NCBI RefSeq assembly: GCF_002909255.1
Contig: NZ_PIOB01000012.1
Location: forward strand, 38,007-102,006
Direction: 5' to 3'
Source: Arenibacter hampyeongensis
GTDB lineage: Bacteria; Bacteroidota; Bacteroidia; Flavobacteriales; Flavobacteriaceae
Length of the DNA stretch: 64,000 nucleotides
Within the stretch, counting starts at the first letter, position 1; each line of letters opens with the position of its first letter. Below the pieces are notes generated by a model that searched no databases, was not told the origin of the DNA, and was given only the letters and a program-made list of their open reading frames with translations. Shown here one piece after another: positions 1 through 8,457 of the stretch. Both the position numbers and the translations under genes were made by a program.

Positions 1-796
1 TGTTTTTATTTAAGATTTCAAGTGTTCGGTTGATTTCCGCAATAGCGTTGTCGTAAAGTTTTAGTCTCTCGTAAATCTCAATTTTTATTCCGTAAACCCA
101 CTCATTATTCTTGTCAAGTTCAATTGCTTTTTCGGCAAGTTTCAGGGCATTTTCATAATCCATTTCCCTAAAAGCTAAATAAGAAGCAGCTCCGGCATAA
201 GTATTAGATACTTGATTTATGCCAGTCAATAATTCTTCCCGAATCAGTTTCTCCATTTTTTCGTTGGTCGATGTTTCAATGTCAAATTTGATTTGGGTAT
301 TTGCCCAGGAAACGTACATTTTTGCGTTGTGTTGATTTAGTTCAATATCGAAATTCAAAGTTTCATAATAACGATTGGTTTCTGCTGGCACGGCTGTAAA
401 TCTTGCAACATCGTTTTTGGAATTGTAGTGATAGCTCCCATATAAAGTAGTATCTTTGTTGAGTATTACGACCCATTCATTCGGGTTCGGTATGGTGAAA
501 ATCGAGTAATTTCCAGCAGGAACTTTTTGTCCTCCAATTGTTACTTCTTTATCAAATGCTATTTTGGTACAATTCCCCGCACCAGTCCGCCAAACTTTAT
601 TCCAAGGAACAAGTCCACCATAAATCAATCTTTTTCGGGCGGAAGGTCTTTCGTATTCAACACTTATTAACGTATTCCCAACGATTTGGGAAATGTTACC
701 TTTTGGACTAAATGAAGGATAGGGGTAATCTGTGTCCTGACCATTTAGTTGAAAACCTGCTAAAATCAGAATTATCAGGTGTTGGATTATTTTCAT
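1..796 (-). CDS. DUF2911 domain protein, 3' end beyond the window
   Basis: Reading leftward from an ATG at 796 gives at least 265 codons with no stop before the window edge. The protein begins with a hydrophobic leader ending near a QLNGQD stretch, so it is probably exported. The DUF2911 region follows, with its typical SVEYERPSARKR and WRTGAGNCTKI segments and a GNYSIFTIP strand. A helical part after about residue 180 looks like tetratricopeptide repeats (ALKLAEKAIELD, then YDNAIAEINRTLEI). DUF2911 proteins are common in Bacteroidota and have no established function. The gene is the last visible cassette of the array; its cassette starts with TTAGCGC, just after site 819-873. Confidence 0.85.
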   Translation of the reverse strand, partial: MKIIQHLIILILAGFQLNGQDTDYPYPSFSPKGNISQIVGNTLISVEYERPSARKRLIYGGLVPWNKVWRTGAGNCTKIAFDKEVTIGGQKVPAGNYSIFTIPNPNEWVVILNKDTTLYGSYHYNSKNDVARFTAVPAETNRYYETLNFDIELNQHNAKMYVSWANTQIKFDIETSTNEKMEKLIREELLTGINQVSNTYAGAASYLAFREMDYENALKLAEKAIELDKNNEWVYGIKIEIYERLKLYDNAIAEINRTLEILNKN

Positions 797-818
797 TTTT
801 CTGGAGTTTGTTATAATT

Positions 819-873
819 GCGCTAACTGTTTTGTATAAACGGTCGTTTTAATGCCGCTTAAACATTGTTGTGT
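819..873 (-). other. attC-like site 1 (short form)
   Basis: On the - strand the site starts with CACAAC and ends with GTTAGCGC. The inner arms GTTTAAGCGGC and CCGTTTATAC pair imperfectly around a loop of about 10 nt. It overlaps the end of the methyltransferase gene, whose last codons and TAA lie inside it. Confidence 0.7.
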
Positions 874-1451
874 TCAGTTATTTTATAAATCTTCATTACT
901 GGATCAAAAGTATCAAATCTACTGTACTTTATATTTCCCAAGGAATTTAACAAACCCTCGGTGAATCCTTCTTTTTTAAAGTTCCGATAATTGGAATAAT
1001 GACTTGTAAACCTTTGATCCAGCCATAGCAGTAAATACTGCTTTAAATTTTTAGGTTTACTGAATCCACAAACAATAGTTGTTTCTGACGAAGCTATTAA
1101 TTTCCTTAATAATTCAGTTGCCTCTTGCCAAGTTACGATATGAAAAAGCAGACTGGCAATTGAGTAGTCCTTTTTTGACTCAGAAAAAGATTCTTTCACT
1201 AAATCTATAGTTCTAAACTCAAGATTCTTTACTTTTTCTTTCTTTTTACGTTTTAAAGCATAGGAGATGAGTTGCTCTGATTTATCTAATCCAATTCCCG
1301 ACTGGATTTTGTCAGAAAGTTTAAAAAGCAAATCCCCATTTCCACATCCAAACTCCACTAGAGTTGTATTAGCCTCAATGAGTTCAATAATTTGATTACG
1401 TATTGGACTTAAGTATTTGTATACGGTATTTGCTTTAAATATTCCTTTCAT
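858..1451 (-). CDS. Class I SAM-dependent methyltransferase
   Basis: This is a soluble protein of about 197 residues with a Rossmann methyltransferase core. Motif I is VEFGCGNGD (about residues 32-40 from the chosen start) and an acidic motif II follows in GLDKSEQ. The substrate cannot be told from the sequence. The longest reading would begin at TTG 1457; the ATG at 1451 is preferred. It is the only gene in its cassette. The C-terminal residues EHNNV and the stop are encoded by the attC-like site that ends the cassette, which suggests that the site captured or trimmed the gene end. Confidence 0.8.
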   Translation of the reverse strand: MKGIFKANTVYKYLSPIRNQIIELIEANTTLVEFGCGNGDLLFKLSDKIQSGIGLDKSEQLISYALKRKKKEKVKNLEFRTIDLVKESFSESKKDYSIASLLFHIVTWQEATELLRKLIASSETTIVCGFSKPKNLKQYLLLWLDQRFTSHYSNYRNFKKEGFTEGLLNSLGNIKYSRFDTFDPVMKIYKITEHNNV

Positions 1452-1461
1452 TTTCAATTAA

Positions 1462-1595
1462 ACGCAACTACGGTTTGTAAATGAAAAGTAGCGTATTTTA
1501 CGCACTTTCTTTTCAGTATGGAACTGACTCTGAATTTATGAAAATCACCTTGGATTAAGCACTTAAATCGCTATTTTTTATATAGGTTGTGGTGC
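1462..1595 (-). other. attC-like site 2
   Basis: On the - strand it runs from GCACCACAAC to GTTGCGT over 134 bp. The arms near each end share TAGCG preceded by an AT-rich run. It closes the three-gene sigma-factor cassette. The outer core TAAGCACCACAAC matches the complement of that cassette's own 5' end (TAAGCACAAC) except for one extra CAC. Confidence 0.65.
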
Positions 1596-1649
1596 TTAGT
1601 ACTTTGTAACTAATAATTTAGTAAAGGAAGATATTTGCAGTTGTAATAA

Positions 1650-2102
1650 TTACAACAGGTTTCCTGAAGCTTTAGCCTGAGCATCCATGTAACGTCCTAC
1701 AAAAGCGCCAATTAGCATACCAATACTAATTCCTAAAGAAAGTCCTAAAGACTTATCAAAACGCTCACCAAAAATTACTCCTGCAACAACTCCAAAAAGA
1801 ATTCCAAAACCTATAGCACGCTCAGAATAATAGCCTTTTGATGTTAAGGAAAATGTATCCTCTAAATATTTTTCAAATGAACTTAGTGCTTTTTTAAAGT
1901 ATTTTTTTCTGTTCTTAGGATTAGATTTTAAATTTAAACGATCAAGTTCCATTTCAATGGATTGAATTTCGTTTTCTGAGAACTCTCTAATTTTCAATCC
2001 GGAAAGAATATGAAGAAATTTTTCATAGACCTTAATTTCAGATTTTTTAGTTGTTTCAGTTTTTAAACTTTCAAAAAAGTTATACGTTTCTAGTAATGTC
2101 AT
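1650..2102 (-). CDS. Small glycine-zipper membrane protein
   Basis: The product has about 150 residues. The first 100 are charged and helical. After them come two membrane segments rich in glycine spaced by four (GFGILFGVVAGVIFG, then LGLSLGISIGMLIGAFVG), a glycine-zipper hairpin. The ORF could begin at a GTG at 2132, but the ATG at 2102 is preferred because a promoter-like motif covers 2122-2149. It is the third gene of the sigma-factor cassette. The same promoter motif stands before the sigma gene, so it is probably a target of that sigma factor. The function is unknown. Confidence 0.65.
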   Translation of the reverse strand: MTLLETYNFFESLKTETTKKSEIKVYEKFLHILSGLKIREFSENEIQSIEMELDRLNLKSNPKNRKKYFKKALSSFEKYLEDTFSLTSKGYYSERAIGFGILFGVVAGVIFGERFDKSLGLSLGISIGMLIGAFVGRYMDAQAKASGNLL

Positions 2103-2121
2103 AATAATTAATGTTTTCTTG

Positions 2122-2149
2122 GTTAGTGGCACAAAGCAAAAATTATTAC
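2122..2149 (-). promoter_or_regulatory. Candidate ECF sigma promoter before gene 1650-2102
   Basis: On the - strand it reads GTAATAATT, 11 nt, CCACTAAC. The same two blocks with the same 11-nt spacer occur at 3364-3391 before the sigma gene. Shared blocks with a fixed gap next to an ECF sigma gene suggest a promoter read by that sigma factor. It ends about 20 bp before the ATG. Confidence 0.55.
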
Positions 2150-2215
2150 ACGTAAAACATATTTTTTTTGAAAACTTTTAAAATAGCCTTATATATATAA
2201 CCATTTAAGAGGTGT

Positions 2216-2872
2216 CTAATTCCTTAAACTTTCTAAATCAGTCAATAATTCATCTAGTTTTTTGAATACTCTTCCGTAAACGATATTCAAATCCCACATA
2301 TAAATTCTACCTCCAAAAAATGCCAATAAACTAACAATTAAAACTGCAATTATAATTCCTATTAGAGGAATTCCATATATCAAATAGGTGTTAGGAAAAC
2401 CTACTAGAATTTCATTTACAAGTCTTTCCCCTAAAGGGATTCCTTCTGCATCTTTAAACCAAAAACCGAATACAAAAGACATAAATATAATTGGATATAA
2501 AAATGTTGACATTCTCTTGTTTATAGCGATTTGCTTATTTATCCATTGGTTAAATGCCTTTAAGTACTGATAGCTATTTGCGCCTTTATTTATACGTTCT
2601 AAGCCATTCAGTAACCTCTTATTAACTATAACAAGCAAAGTTAGAGTTATAAAGAATATAGTACCCATTATAGGTATTCCAATAAAAAATGTTACCACTA
2701 AATAGACAAATGAGAATGCTACAATTGCAATCAAATTTATTTTAAACATTCTTTTAAATTTATCTATAATATGAATTGATTTTTGGTCGTATAGATTATT
2801 TATTTTTGGTGCTATTAAGGCATCACTCTTTATAAATCCTTCTTTCCATATATTTTCAATTGATTTTTCCAT
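2216..2872 (-). CDS. Membrane protein paired with an ECF sigma factor
   Basis: The product has 218 residues and four likely membrane segments (about 45-62, 66-85, 122-140 and 163-187), with a soluble N-terminus and a charged C-terminal tail. Its start overlaps the end of the sigma gene by 17 bp, so the two are translationally coupled. In Bacteroidota, small membrane proteins encoded directly after ECF sigma genes often act as anti-sigma factors or envelope sensors. No zinc anti-sigma motif is visible, so that role is inferred from position alone. Confidence 0.65.
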   Translation of the reverse strand: MEKSIENIWKEGFIKSDALIAPKINNLYDQKSIHIIDKFKRMFKINLIAIVAFSFVYLVVTFFIGIPIMGTIFFITLTLLVIVNKRLLNGLERINKGANSYQYLKAFNQWINKQIAINKRMSTFLYPIIFMSFVFGFWFKDAEGIPLGERLVNEILVGFPNTYLIYGIPLIGIIIAVLIVSLLAFFGGRIYMWDLNIVYGRVFKKLDELLTDLESLRN

Positions 2873-3347
2873 CTAATAATTTTTTTAATTTCATTTTAAT
2901 TCTTTTAACACGTACACCTATATTATTTGGGTTTGTTCCAATAATTTCAGCTATTTCTTGATATGGTTTTTCTTCTAAATAAAGCATAATAATGGCTCTA
3001 TCAATTTCTGATAGTTTTCTAATAGCATTATATAGTAGATTAAGAGATTCGTCTGAAAATGCATAACTAGCTTCAGTTTCTTCAACGGTCACAGAATCAG
3101 ATACAAAATGTTGAACATTATTTTTCTTTTTCTTTAATAAGGTTAAACAAACGTTTAATGAAATACGGTAAACCCAGGTACTCCATTCCGATTCCTCACG
3201 AAAGTTATCTTTACTCCTCCATATCTGTAAACATACCTCTTGATAATAATCTTCAAAATCCTCTTGTGAATTGGTATATGCCCGGCACAACTTTATTATT
3301 ATTCCGGCAAATGGTAAAATAGATGTGTTGTAAAAATCGCTACTCAA
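2856..3347 (-). CDS. ECF-type RNA polymerase sigma factor
   Basis: The product has 163 residues, the usual size for an ECF sigma factor with regions 2 and 4 only. Region 2 covers about residues 15-80 (QEDFEDYYQEVCLQIWR, then STWVYRISLNVC). Region 4 covers about 105-160 and holds a helix-turn-helix (YQEIAEIIGTNPNNIGVRVKR). The only start that fits is TTG at 3347; no ATG lies upstream in frame. It heads a three-gene cassette with a coupled membrane protein and a glycine-zipper protein. A motif shared with the third gene lies 16 bp before its start, which suggests autoregulation. Confidence 0.85.
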   Translation of the reverse strand: MSSDFYNTSILPFAGIIIKLCRAYTNSQEDFEDYYQEVCLQIWRSKDNFREESEWSTWVYRISLNVCLTLLKKKKNNVQHFVSDSVTVEETEASYAFSDESLNLLYNAIRKLSEIDRAIIMLYLEEKPYQEIAEIIGTNPNNIGVRVKRIKMKLKKLLDGKIN

Positions 3348-3363
3348 TATTGTTTTTTATTTA

Positions 3364-3391
3364 GTTAGTGGTGTAAATTTTGAATTATTAC
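3364..3391 (-). promoter_or_regulatory. Candidate autoregulatory ECF promoter
   Basis: On the - strand it reads GTAATAATT, 11 nt, CCACTAAC, with the same spacing as at 2122-2149. It ends 16 bp before the TTG of the sigma gene, so the transcript would have a very short leader. Confidence 0.55.
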
Positions 3392-3468
3392 AGACTAATG
3401 ATATAATTGTAAAAAAGAATATGCTGTTTAGAATTATGTAGCCTTTATTCAGGACGTGTCAATATTAA

Positions 3469-3602
3469 GCACAACGGTTTGTGTATGGTTAGTTGCGTAA
3501 GCGACTAAGATAACAAAAAAGCGTTTCAGTAAGGAAATCCGCTAGGATTTCCGAGACAAACATTACCCACTTTCAAGCAATAAATTATACACGGTGTTGT
3601 GC
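3469..3602 (-). other. attC-like site 3
   Basis: On the - strand it starts with GCACAAC and ends with GTTGTGC, with inner arms GTGTATAATTTATTGC and GCAACTAACCATACAC. The 134-bp site holds a further loop hairpin, GGAAATCC/GGATTTCC. The stop codon and the last residues (AQHRV) of gene 3585-4268 lie in it. It is the clearest member of the family. Confidence 0.8.
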
Positions 3603-4268
3603 GTTTGTTTTTTTATTTCGATCGATTCGACTGAAATTGATTCCTATTAATAAAAACACAAAAGGAGCAATTACGGCATATCCAATAATTCCGATATTTC
3701 TAATTTGCATATCGTTAAAAGGAACTCCAAGTATTCCAATAAAACTTAAGGCTCCTGAAATTAACATTAGGGCTCTTATCGTTTTCTCCATTTTTCCATT
3801 ATTGAATATTGGAGCGGCGAATAAAAATGAAAGTGAAAAGAACCAATCCCATGCGAGAATATCTAATATGTATACAACAGATGGCCATTTAAATGAAAAG
3901 AGTAAAGTCAAATCGTCCATTGTTGTAGTTTCAAGTTGATAACTCATAGTGAGTACTACAAAATGAACACTTGAGGTAATTCCCGCCATAACAAACATTG
4001 AACACAGAGCAAAAAGACTTTGTAATTTATATTTTGCCGAAGCATGATAATGAACTGCAATCATACTTATCGCCATTAATAGGGCAATTATGATGGCAAG
4101 TAATTCCATTATTGTAAAGTATGGGTCTCCGATTGGCTCTTCAGGAGAGCTCAAAGATAGAAAACCAAGGAATGTAATAAATAAATATACAAGTCCGAAC
4201 GAGAAGGTAATCCAGCAAGTAATCTTACCTATATTGATGTAATCTTTATTTGCATCTTCAATCAGCAT
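3585..4268 (-). CDS. Multi-pass membrane protein of unknown function
   Basis: The product has 227 residues and about six hydrophobic segments, covering most of the chain from residue 15 to 215. No known family is recognised with certainty. The last codons (NAQHRV) and the TAA fall in the L and R boxes of attC-like site 3. It shares a cassette with the CPBP protease gene, 100 bp upstream, with no recombination site between them, so they probably travel and act together. Confidence 0.65.
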   Translation of the reverse strand: MLIEDANKDYINIGKITCWITFSFGLVYLFITFLGFLSLSSPEEPIGDPYFTIMELLAIIIALLMAISMIAVHYHASAKYKLQSLFALCSMFVMAGITSSVHFVVLTMSYQLETTTMDDLTLLFSFKWPSVVYILDILAWDWFFSLSFLFAAPIFNNGKMEKTIRALMLISGALSFIGILGVPFNDMQIRNIGIIGYAVIAPFVFLLIGINFSRIDRNKKTNAQHRV

Positions 4269-4368
4269 TGCTTTAAAGTTTTGATTGTCAAATTACACAC
4301 AAATAGAATGATTACTAACAAAATGCTTGAGGGGATTATTGACTTATTATTCATACTGACCTCTTTTT

Positions 4369-5223
4369 TTATAATTTTTCTTTAATTCCTCTATACCAAA
4401 AGAAAATTCCAAAAACACTAGTAACAATTGCAAACATAATCCCGTTTTCGCCGAGCCAATGTTCACTTCCTTCAATTTTCATTGTTAGTGGAGGCATTAT
4501 TTTTTGAATATACACATTGCTCACTGCATGAAAAATTACTGCTGGCCATAAACTATTGGATTTAAAAGTGTAATAAGTCATAATAAATGACATAGAAATA
4601 ATTACGATAAAGAATGTTGTAAATTCCAATAGCACATTATTACTATAGTAAAGAAGTAGCGGCCAATGCCAAGCAGCCCATACAAGCCCACTAAATATTG
4701 ATACACCAGGAAAGGAAAGAAATTTTCTTAATTCATAAATAAAAAAACCTCGCCATCCAATCTCTTCTCCTAAAGTTGTCGCTGCAGCTCTTATTACTTC
4801 AATAGTTCCTAATAAGAAAATAGCTATGATTATTATTGATGTTGGATTTAATGTTCCAATTCCAAACAATCCAAGTTCTTTTCCCCATTCTGTTATTATT
4901 TCTTCATTCGCTAAACCTCCAAATCCGAAAGTCCAGATCAGTAGGTAAGTGATCATACCATATAGGGCAGGAACAAGATAAGACAACCGGATATATTTTC
5001 CATTTCCCCAATTCCAATTTAGGGATGAAATTTTACGCCCTTTTATTTTTAAAGTGATAAAAGCAGCTAATGCAGGACACCACATTATAGCTCCAACATA
5101 TATTCGTGAAGGATATAAGTTTACTATGGCATAATGGAAAGGCGAAGTAAGAACAACAACTAATGCAAGAAACAAAAGGGTTGTTTTCCAAGCTTCTTTT
5201 CGCTCTGATAAATTTTGAAGCAT
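4369..5223 (-). CDS. CPBP family intramembrane glutamic protease
   Basis: The product has 284 residues, eight or so membrane helices, and the three motifs of the CPBP (Rce1-like, Abi) family. These are EEIGWRG (residues 153-159), WAAWH with His186, and FHAVSN with His232 and Asn236. The family cuts membrane proteins or prenylated substrates; in bacteria several members process or protect against peptides. The gene is followed by a multi-pass membrane protein gene in the same cassette. Confidence 0.85.
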   Translation of the reverse strand: MLQNLSERKEAWKTTLLFLALVVVLTSPFHYAIVNLYPSRIYVGAIMWCPALAAFITLKIKGRKISSLNWNWGNGKYIRLSYLVPALYGMITYLLIWTFGFGGLANEEIITEWGKELGLFGIGTLNPTSIIIIAIFLLGTIEVIRAAATTLGEEIGWRGFFIYELRKFLSFPGVSIFSGLVWAAWHWPLLLYYSNNVLLEFTTFFIVIISMSFIMTYYTFKSNSLWPAVIFHAVSNVYIQKIMPPLTMKIEGSEHWLGENGIMFAIVTSVFGIFFWYRGIKEKL

Positions 5224-5286
5224 TTTGTTTTTATGATTTGTAGGTTTGTTGAAAGTAGAAGAAGAGATCGTGGTTTTGTTACTTTT

Positions 5287-5426
5287 CGCCTAAACGTTTC
5301 GGCGCTTGGCGAAGTGGCGGATTTGAGAGCACATAACTCTCAATACAGCACAAAAATTGATGCGAGCCAGAATGTTAAATTAACCACGTCACCCGGCATT
5401 GAGCCAAACACCTGTTAGCGGTAGGC
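5287..5426 (-). other. attC-like site 4 (divergent)
   Basis: On the - strand it runs from GCCTACCGCTAAC to GTTTAGGCG. The arms TAACAGGTGTTTGGC and GCCAAGCGCCGAAAC pair only partly, so this is the weakest full-length member. It lies between the first GNAT gene and the CPBP cassette. Confidence 0.5.
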
Positions 5427-5436
5427 ATTTTATCCA

Positions 5437-5949
5437 TTAGTCTGTTAGATTTAAATCTTGTCTTAATTCGTATTCTACTTCATTGTCGTCCACATCTGCA
5501 ATTTTAATAAAGTTAAGTTTCTCAATAAGTTTTATTGCTTTTTCGTTTTGCTTAGTTGTTATAGCCCAAATGCGTTTTAGTCCAATATTATTTAGTCCAA
5601 ATTCAATTGCTAATAACATTGCAAAAGTCATAAATCCTTGTCCACGGTATTGAGGTAATAAAACACAACCCAGTTCTCCTTCGCCTTTGTCAAGTCCACG
5701 ATAATAACCGCATGTTCCAACAATCTTATTTGTTAATTTGTCTGCAATACCCCAGTGTATTGAATTTCCGTTGCTGTAGTCCACATTTATTTTGGCTTGC
5801 ATTTCTATTGCTTGTGTCAATGTTGTAGCTTGAATTGAGTCATAGAATGAAATTTCAATAATGTCATTGATGTCAGAAAATTGAATTTGTCGCAACAATA
5901 TTTTGTCGCCCGAAATACTTGGAAATTTTTCGTATGGTGGAAGTTTCAT
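5437..5949 (-). CDS. GNAT family N-acetyltransferase
   Basis: The product has 170 residues and resembles the RimJ/RimL branch of GNAT enzymes. It has a short N-terminal strand region (GDKILLRQIQFSDINDI) and a central acceptor region. The acetyl-CoA pyrophosphate loop is LPQYRGQGFMTFAM (about residues 117-130), followed by GLKRIWAITTKQNEKAIKLIEKLNF, which is typical of this branch. It uses acetyl-CoA; the acceptor is unknown. Acetyltransferases of this kind are frequent integron cassette cargo. It is a single-gene cassette. Confidence 0.85.
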   Translation of the reverse strand: MKLPPYEKFPSISGDKILLRQIQFSDINDIIEISFYDSIQATTLTQAIEMQAKINVDYSNGNSIHWGIADKLTNKIVGTCGYYRGLDKGEGELGCVLLPQYRGQGFMTFAMLLAIEFGLNNIGLKRIWAITTKQNEKAIKLIEKLNFIKIADVDDNEVEYELRQDLNLTD

Positions 5950-5980
5950 TTTGTTTGTTGTAGTGTTTGTTCATGCTTAA

Positions 5981-6156
5981 CTCTAACGGTATTGTGTAAG
6001 GTTAGTTGCGTGTTTCAGCAATTAAATTAGGAAATACAAACCGAACCTGCCAGCCGGCAGGCTGGTAGAAAATCCTTCCTGCCACGCTTTTGGGCGTGGG
6101 TAGATTTTCGTAAGTCGGCAGTGACCTAGCAATTAATTATACATGGTGTTGGCAGC
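5981..6156 (-). other. attC-like site 5
   Basis: On the - strand it starts TGCCAAC, ends GTTAGAG, and has arms ATGTATAATTAATTGC and GCAACTAACC. It is 176 bp long because a GC-rich palindrome (6046-6065) sits in the loop. It closes the NTF2-like lipoprotein cassette. Confidence 0.75.
6046..6065. repeat. REP-like GC-rich palindrome in an attC loop
   Basis: CCTGCCAGCC/GGCAGGCTGG arms match with two mismatches. Related palindromes occur at 8653-8672 and 39805-39827. Its position in the site loop explains why this site is longer than its relatives. Confidence 0.6.
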
Positions 6157-6158
6157 AG

Positions 6159-7097
6159 TTATTTTATGTCAGTTCCGAATTTAAGTTGTCTCTCATATTC
6201 ATGGTTGTCAAAATGACCTTTTGATTCTTGGATTAATCCATCTTTATTGACAGTCCATTCCTCAAATCCGTTAATTTTTATTTTGTTTCCAGTTCCGTTT
6301 AGCCCATTATGGGTTCCAGTTAATGTCCAATAGAATCGTTTTTTGTCAGATTTAGTGACTAGACTATCCATTGAAACAATCATATCAGGAAAAGCGTCCA
6401 TAAATCCTTTAGCAACATTTGTAATGGCATTTCTACCAACGGCAGGTTCCGCGTCATTCACTTGTAATGAACCGTCTTCAGCATAAAACATAGCAACAAA
6501 CTCAGGTCGGTTACTACCCCAGACTTGGGCATAGTTGCGAGCATAGAGATTTAAGTCGAATTCTCTTTCTTCTTCGGGAATCCGGTGAGCGGTCCATGAA
6601 ACACTTAACAGTTTCCATTGGTCGATGTCTTTCATCATTATAGCATGATTGACCTCATTGCTACTGGCAACACCGAATTGTGAAATGACGGTAGGCATTA
6701 TTACTGATGCCAATCGATCTTCGGTTATATTTATCTTATACGAATTGGCGGATTCTAAAATAGGCTTTGGATCTTTCATATCTCGGATGGTTTGCAAATA
6801 CGAGTCAATAGTCATCTCTTTATGCTGCCATTGTCCATCCTTTGGAAACGTATATGCGATAATGGTCTGGTCGAAACTCAGGTCATCCAATTCTTGAGCA
6901 TCCCGGTTTCCAACTGCCGCCAAAATGCTTTCCAGTACAGCTTTTATTTCTTTTTCAGATTTACTTGATGTGCTTTCTATTTGGTCTGAAGTAGTGTTTT
7001 CTGAACGTTCTTCTGTGCTTTGTATAGATTGACAACTCACAATCAGCAAGGAAACTAAAAAGGATAATAAAATTTGATTTCTCGTAATATTGTTCAT
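6159..7097 (-). CDS. Lipoprotein with two NTF2-like (SnoaL) domains
   Basis: The product has 312 residues. An N-terminal leader ends in a lipobox (LLIVSCQS), so it is probably anchored in the envelope. Residues about 50-170 and 185-305 look like two NTF2/SnoaL-like alpha+beta cones. The second half carries the usual NRPEFVAMFYAEDGSL and AVGRNAITNVAKGF segments. Such folds bind small ligands or act as simple enzymes; the ligand is unknown. It is a single-gene cassette, and its TAA lies 3 bp from attC-like site 5. Confidence 0.75.
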   Translation of the reverse strand: MNNITRNQILLSFLVSLLIVSCQSIQSTEERSENTTSDQIESTSSKSEKEIKAVLESILAAVGNRDAQELDDLSFDQTIIAYTFPKDGQWQHKEMTIDSYLQTIRDMKDPKPILESANSYKINITEDRLASVIMPTVISQFGVASSNEVNHAIMMKDIDQWKLLSVSWTAHRIPEEEREFDLNLYARNYAQVWGSNRPEFVAMFYAEDGSLQVNDAEPAVGRNAITNVAKGFMDAFPDMIVSMDSLVTKSDKKRFYWTLTGTHNGLNGTGNKIKINGFEEWTVNKDGLIQESKGHFDNHEYERQLKFGTDIK

Positions 7098-7117
7098 TTT
7101 TCGATTGGTTTAATTGC

Positions 7118-7184
7118 TGGCAACGTTCTGTGTATGGTGTCGTAGCATCCCGCAGGGTATTATGCGCTATACATATTGTTAGCT
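7118..7184 (-). other. attC-like site 6 (short form)
   Basis: On the - strand it reads TATAGCTAAC ... GTTGCCA over about 67 bp. The arms AATATGTATAGCGC and GACACCATACACAGAAC pair partly. The TAA of the cyclase gene is inside the core AGCTAAC. The core is an exact 10-base match to the complement of the cyclase cassette's 5' end. Confidence 0.75.
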
Positions 7185-8411
7185 ATATTTTATAAAATAC
7201 ATTTCCAATTCTCCTTTTCCTTTAGCTTGAATTTTCTCCCTGGTTTCGCAACTGATATCATTTTTGACAAGCTGGTAGGTTGTTTCTGATATATTTATTT
7301 TGCCAGGCTCTCCTGATGATTCCATCCGACTTGCCGTATTAACCGTATCTCCAAAGAGATCATAGTTAAATTTCTTCTTTCCAACTACGCCAGCCACTAT
7401 TGGTCCCGAATGAATCCCAACTCTCATCCTCCATTTTATTTCATGTTTCTTATTTCTCTCCTCCAGATAGGATAGCATCTGTTGTGCAGCTTTAATACAA
7501 TTAATGGCATGATCTTTAACCGCTTCTTCAAGGCCACATGCAGCCATATATGCATCCCCAATTGTTTCAATTTTTTCAACTCCTGCCTCCTCAACAATCT
7601 CATCGAATCGTCCAAAAATATCATTGAGTTCATTGACCAAAGTGATTGCCGGAATGCTAGCTACCAACTCCGTAAAGCCTTTGAAGTCAGTAAACAGAAT
7701 AGTTACATTTTTGTGCCTTTTGGGCACTGTTTTACCAGTTTCCTTTAGATCTCTTGCCACATTTACAGGAAGAATATTATGCAAAAGATCATCTGATCTT
7801 TTTTGCTCAACCCTCAATGACTCCTCTGATCTATCAATCAGCACAGGCAAAGTCCATGCGATTGTAAGGCAAATCAGTCCAGTTGTGCTGATGTTAAACA
7901 TTTGCAGGAAATACGGGTCAAGTACATCATAGTGAGGATTAAATTTGGATTGAAACGTAACCGAAAAAATCAAAGTCAAGACCCCCAGCATGCTGAAACC
8001 AATAGCTAATTTCCTCGCACTTTTGGGGAAAGTCATGTATGGAGTAATTATTATGATGAAACAAATGACCCAAACCCCTGACGAGTAACCCAACAAATAA
8101 AGAAATAGAATAATTCCAATATAGGACGTAGCGGTAAACCAAGTTGAAGCCAATACCCGCCAACCTTTGCCGTTGAATATTAGAACGAATGAAAACATCA
8201 ATGCTAACAATCCATTGCTTCCGTAAAGTATTGGGGAATCTGTAATGCAAAAAGCGGTAATCATCCACATCACCATGAACAAGATGCCAAGGATAGAAGC
8301 GATATTTGTTATGCGCAGATACCTATTCTCAGTTATGGAAAACTCCTTATTAGCTCCAATATCAACTATTCTTTGGGAAATTGGAGTTTTGCTTTTATCA
8401 CTATTGGGCAT
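7179..8411 (-). CDS. Membrane-anchored class III adenylate cyclase
   Basis: The product has 410 residues. About five to six membrane helices (35-190) are followed by the LLHNILP linker (209-215) and a class III cyclase domain (235-410). All catalytic positions are visible: metal ligands Asp242 and Asp286, ATP-selecting Lys280 and Asp351, and transition-state residues Asn358 and Arg362. It should make cAMP from ATP in the cytoplasm under control of the membrane part. It is a single-gene cassette. A Crp/Fnr-type regulator lies elsewhere in the array, but nothing shows that the two work together. Confidence 0.9.
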   Translation of the reverse strand: MPNSDKSKTPISQRIVDIGANKEFSITENRYLRITNIASILGILFMVMWMITAFCITDSPILYGSNGLLALMFSFVLIFNGKGWRVLASTWFTATSYIGIILFLYLLGYSSGVWVICFIIIITPYMTFPKSARKLAIGFSMLGVLTLIFSVTFQSKFNPHYDVLDPYFLQMFNISTTGLICLTIAWTLPVLIDRSEESLRVEQKRSDDLLHNILPVNVARDLKETGKTVPKRHKNVTILFTDFKGFTELVASIPAITLVNELNDIFGRFDEIVEEAGVEKIETIGDAYMAACGLEEAVKDHAINCIKAAQQMLSYLEERNKKHEIKWRMRVGIHSGPIVAGVVGKKKFNYDLFGDTVNTASRMESSGEPGKINISETTYQLVKNDISCETREKIQAKGKGELEMYFIKYS

Positions 8412-8457
8412 TATGTTCTAATTGTTTTTATCTAAATAGTTGACTACTTTCAAATTA

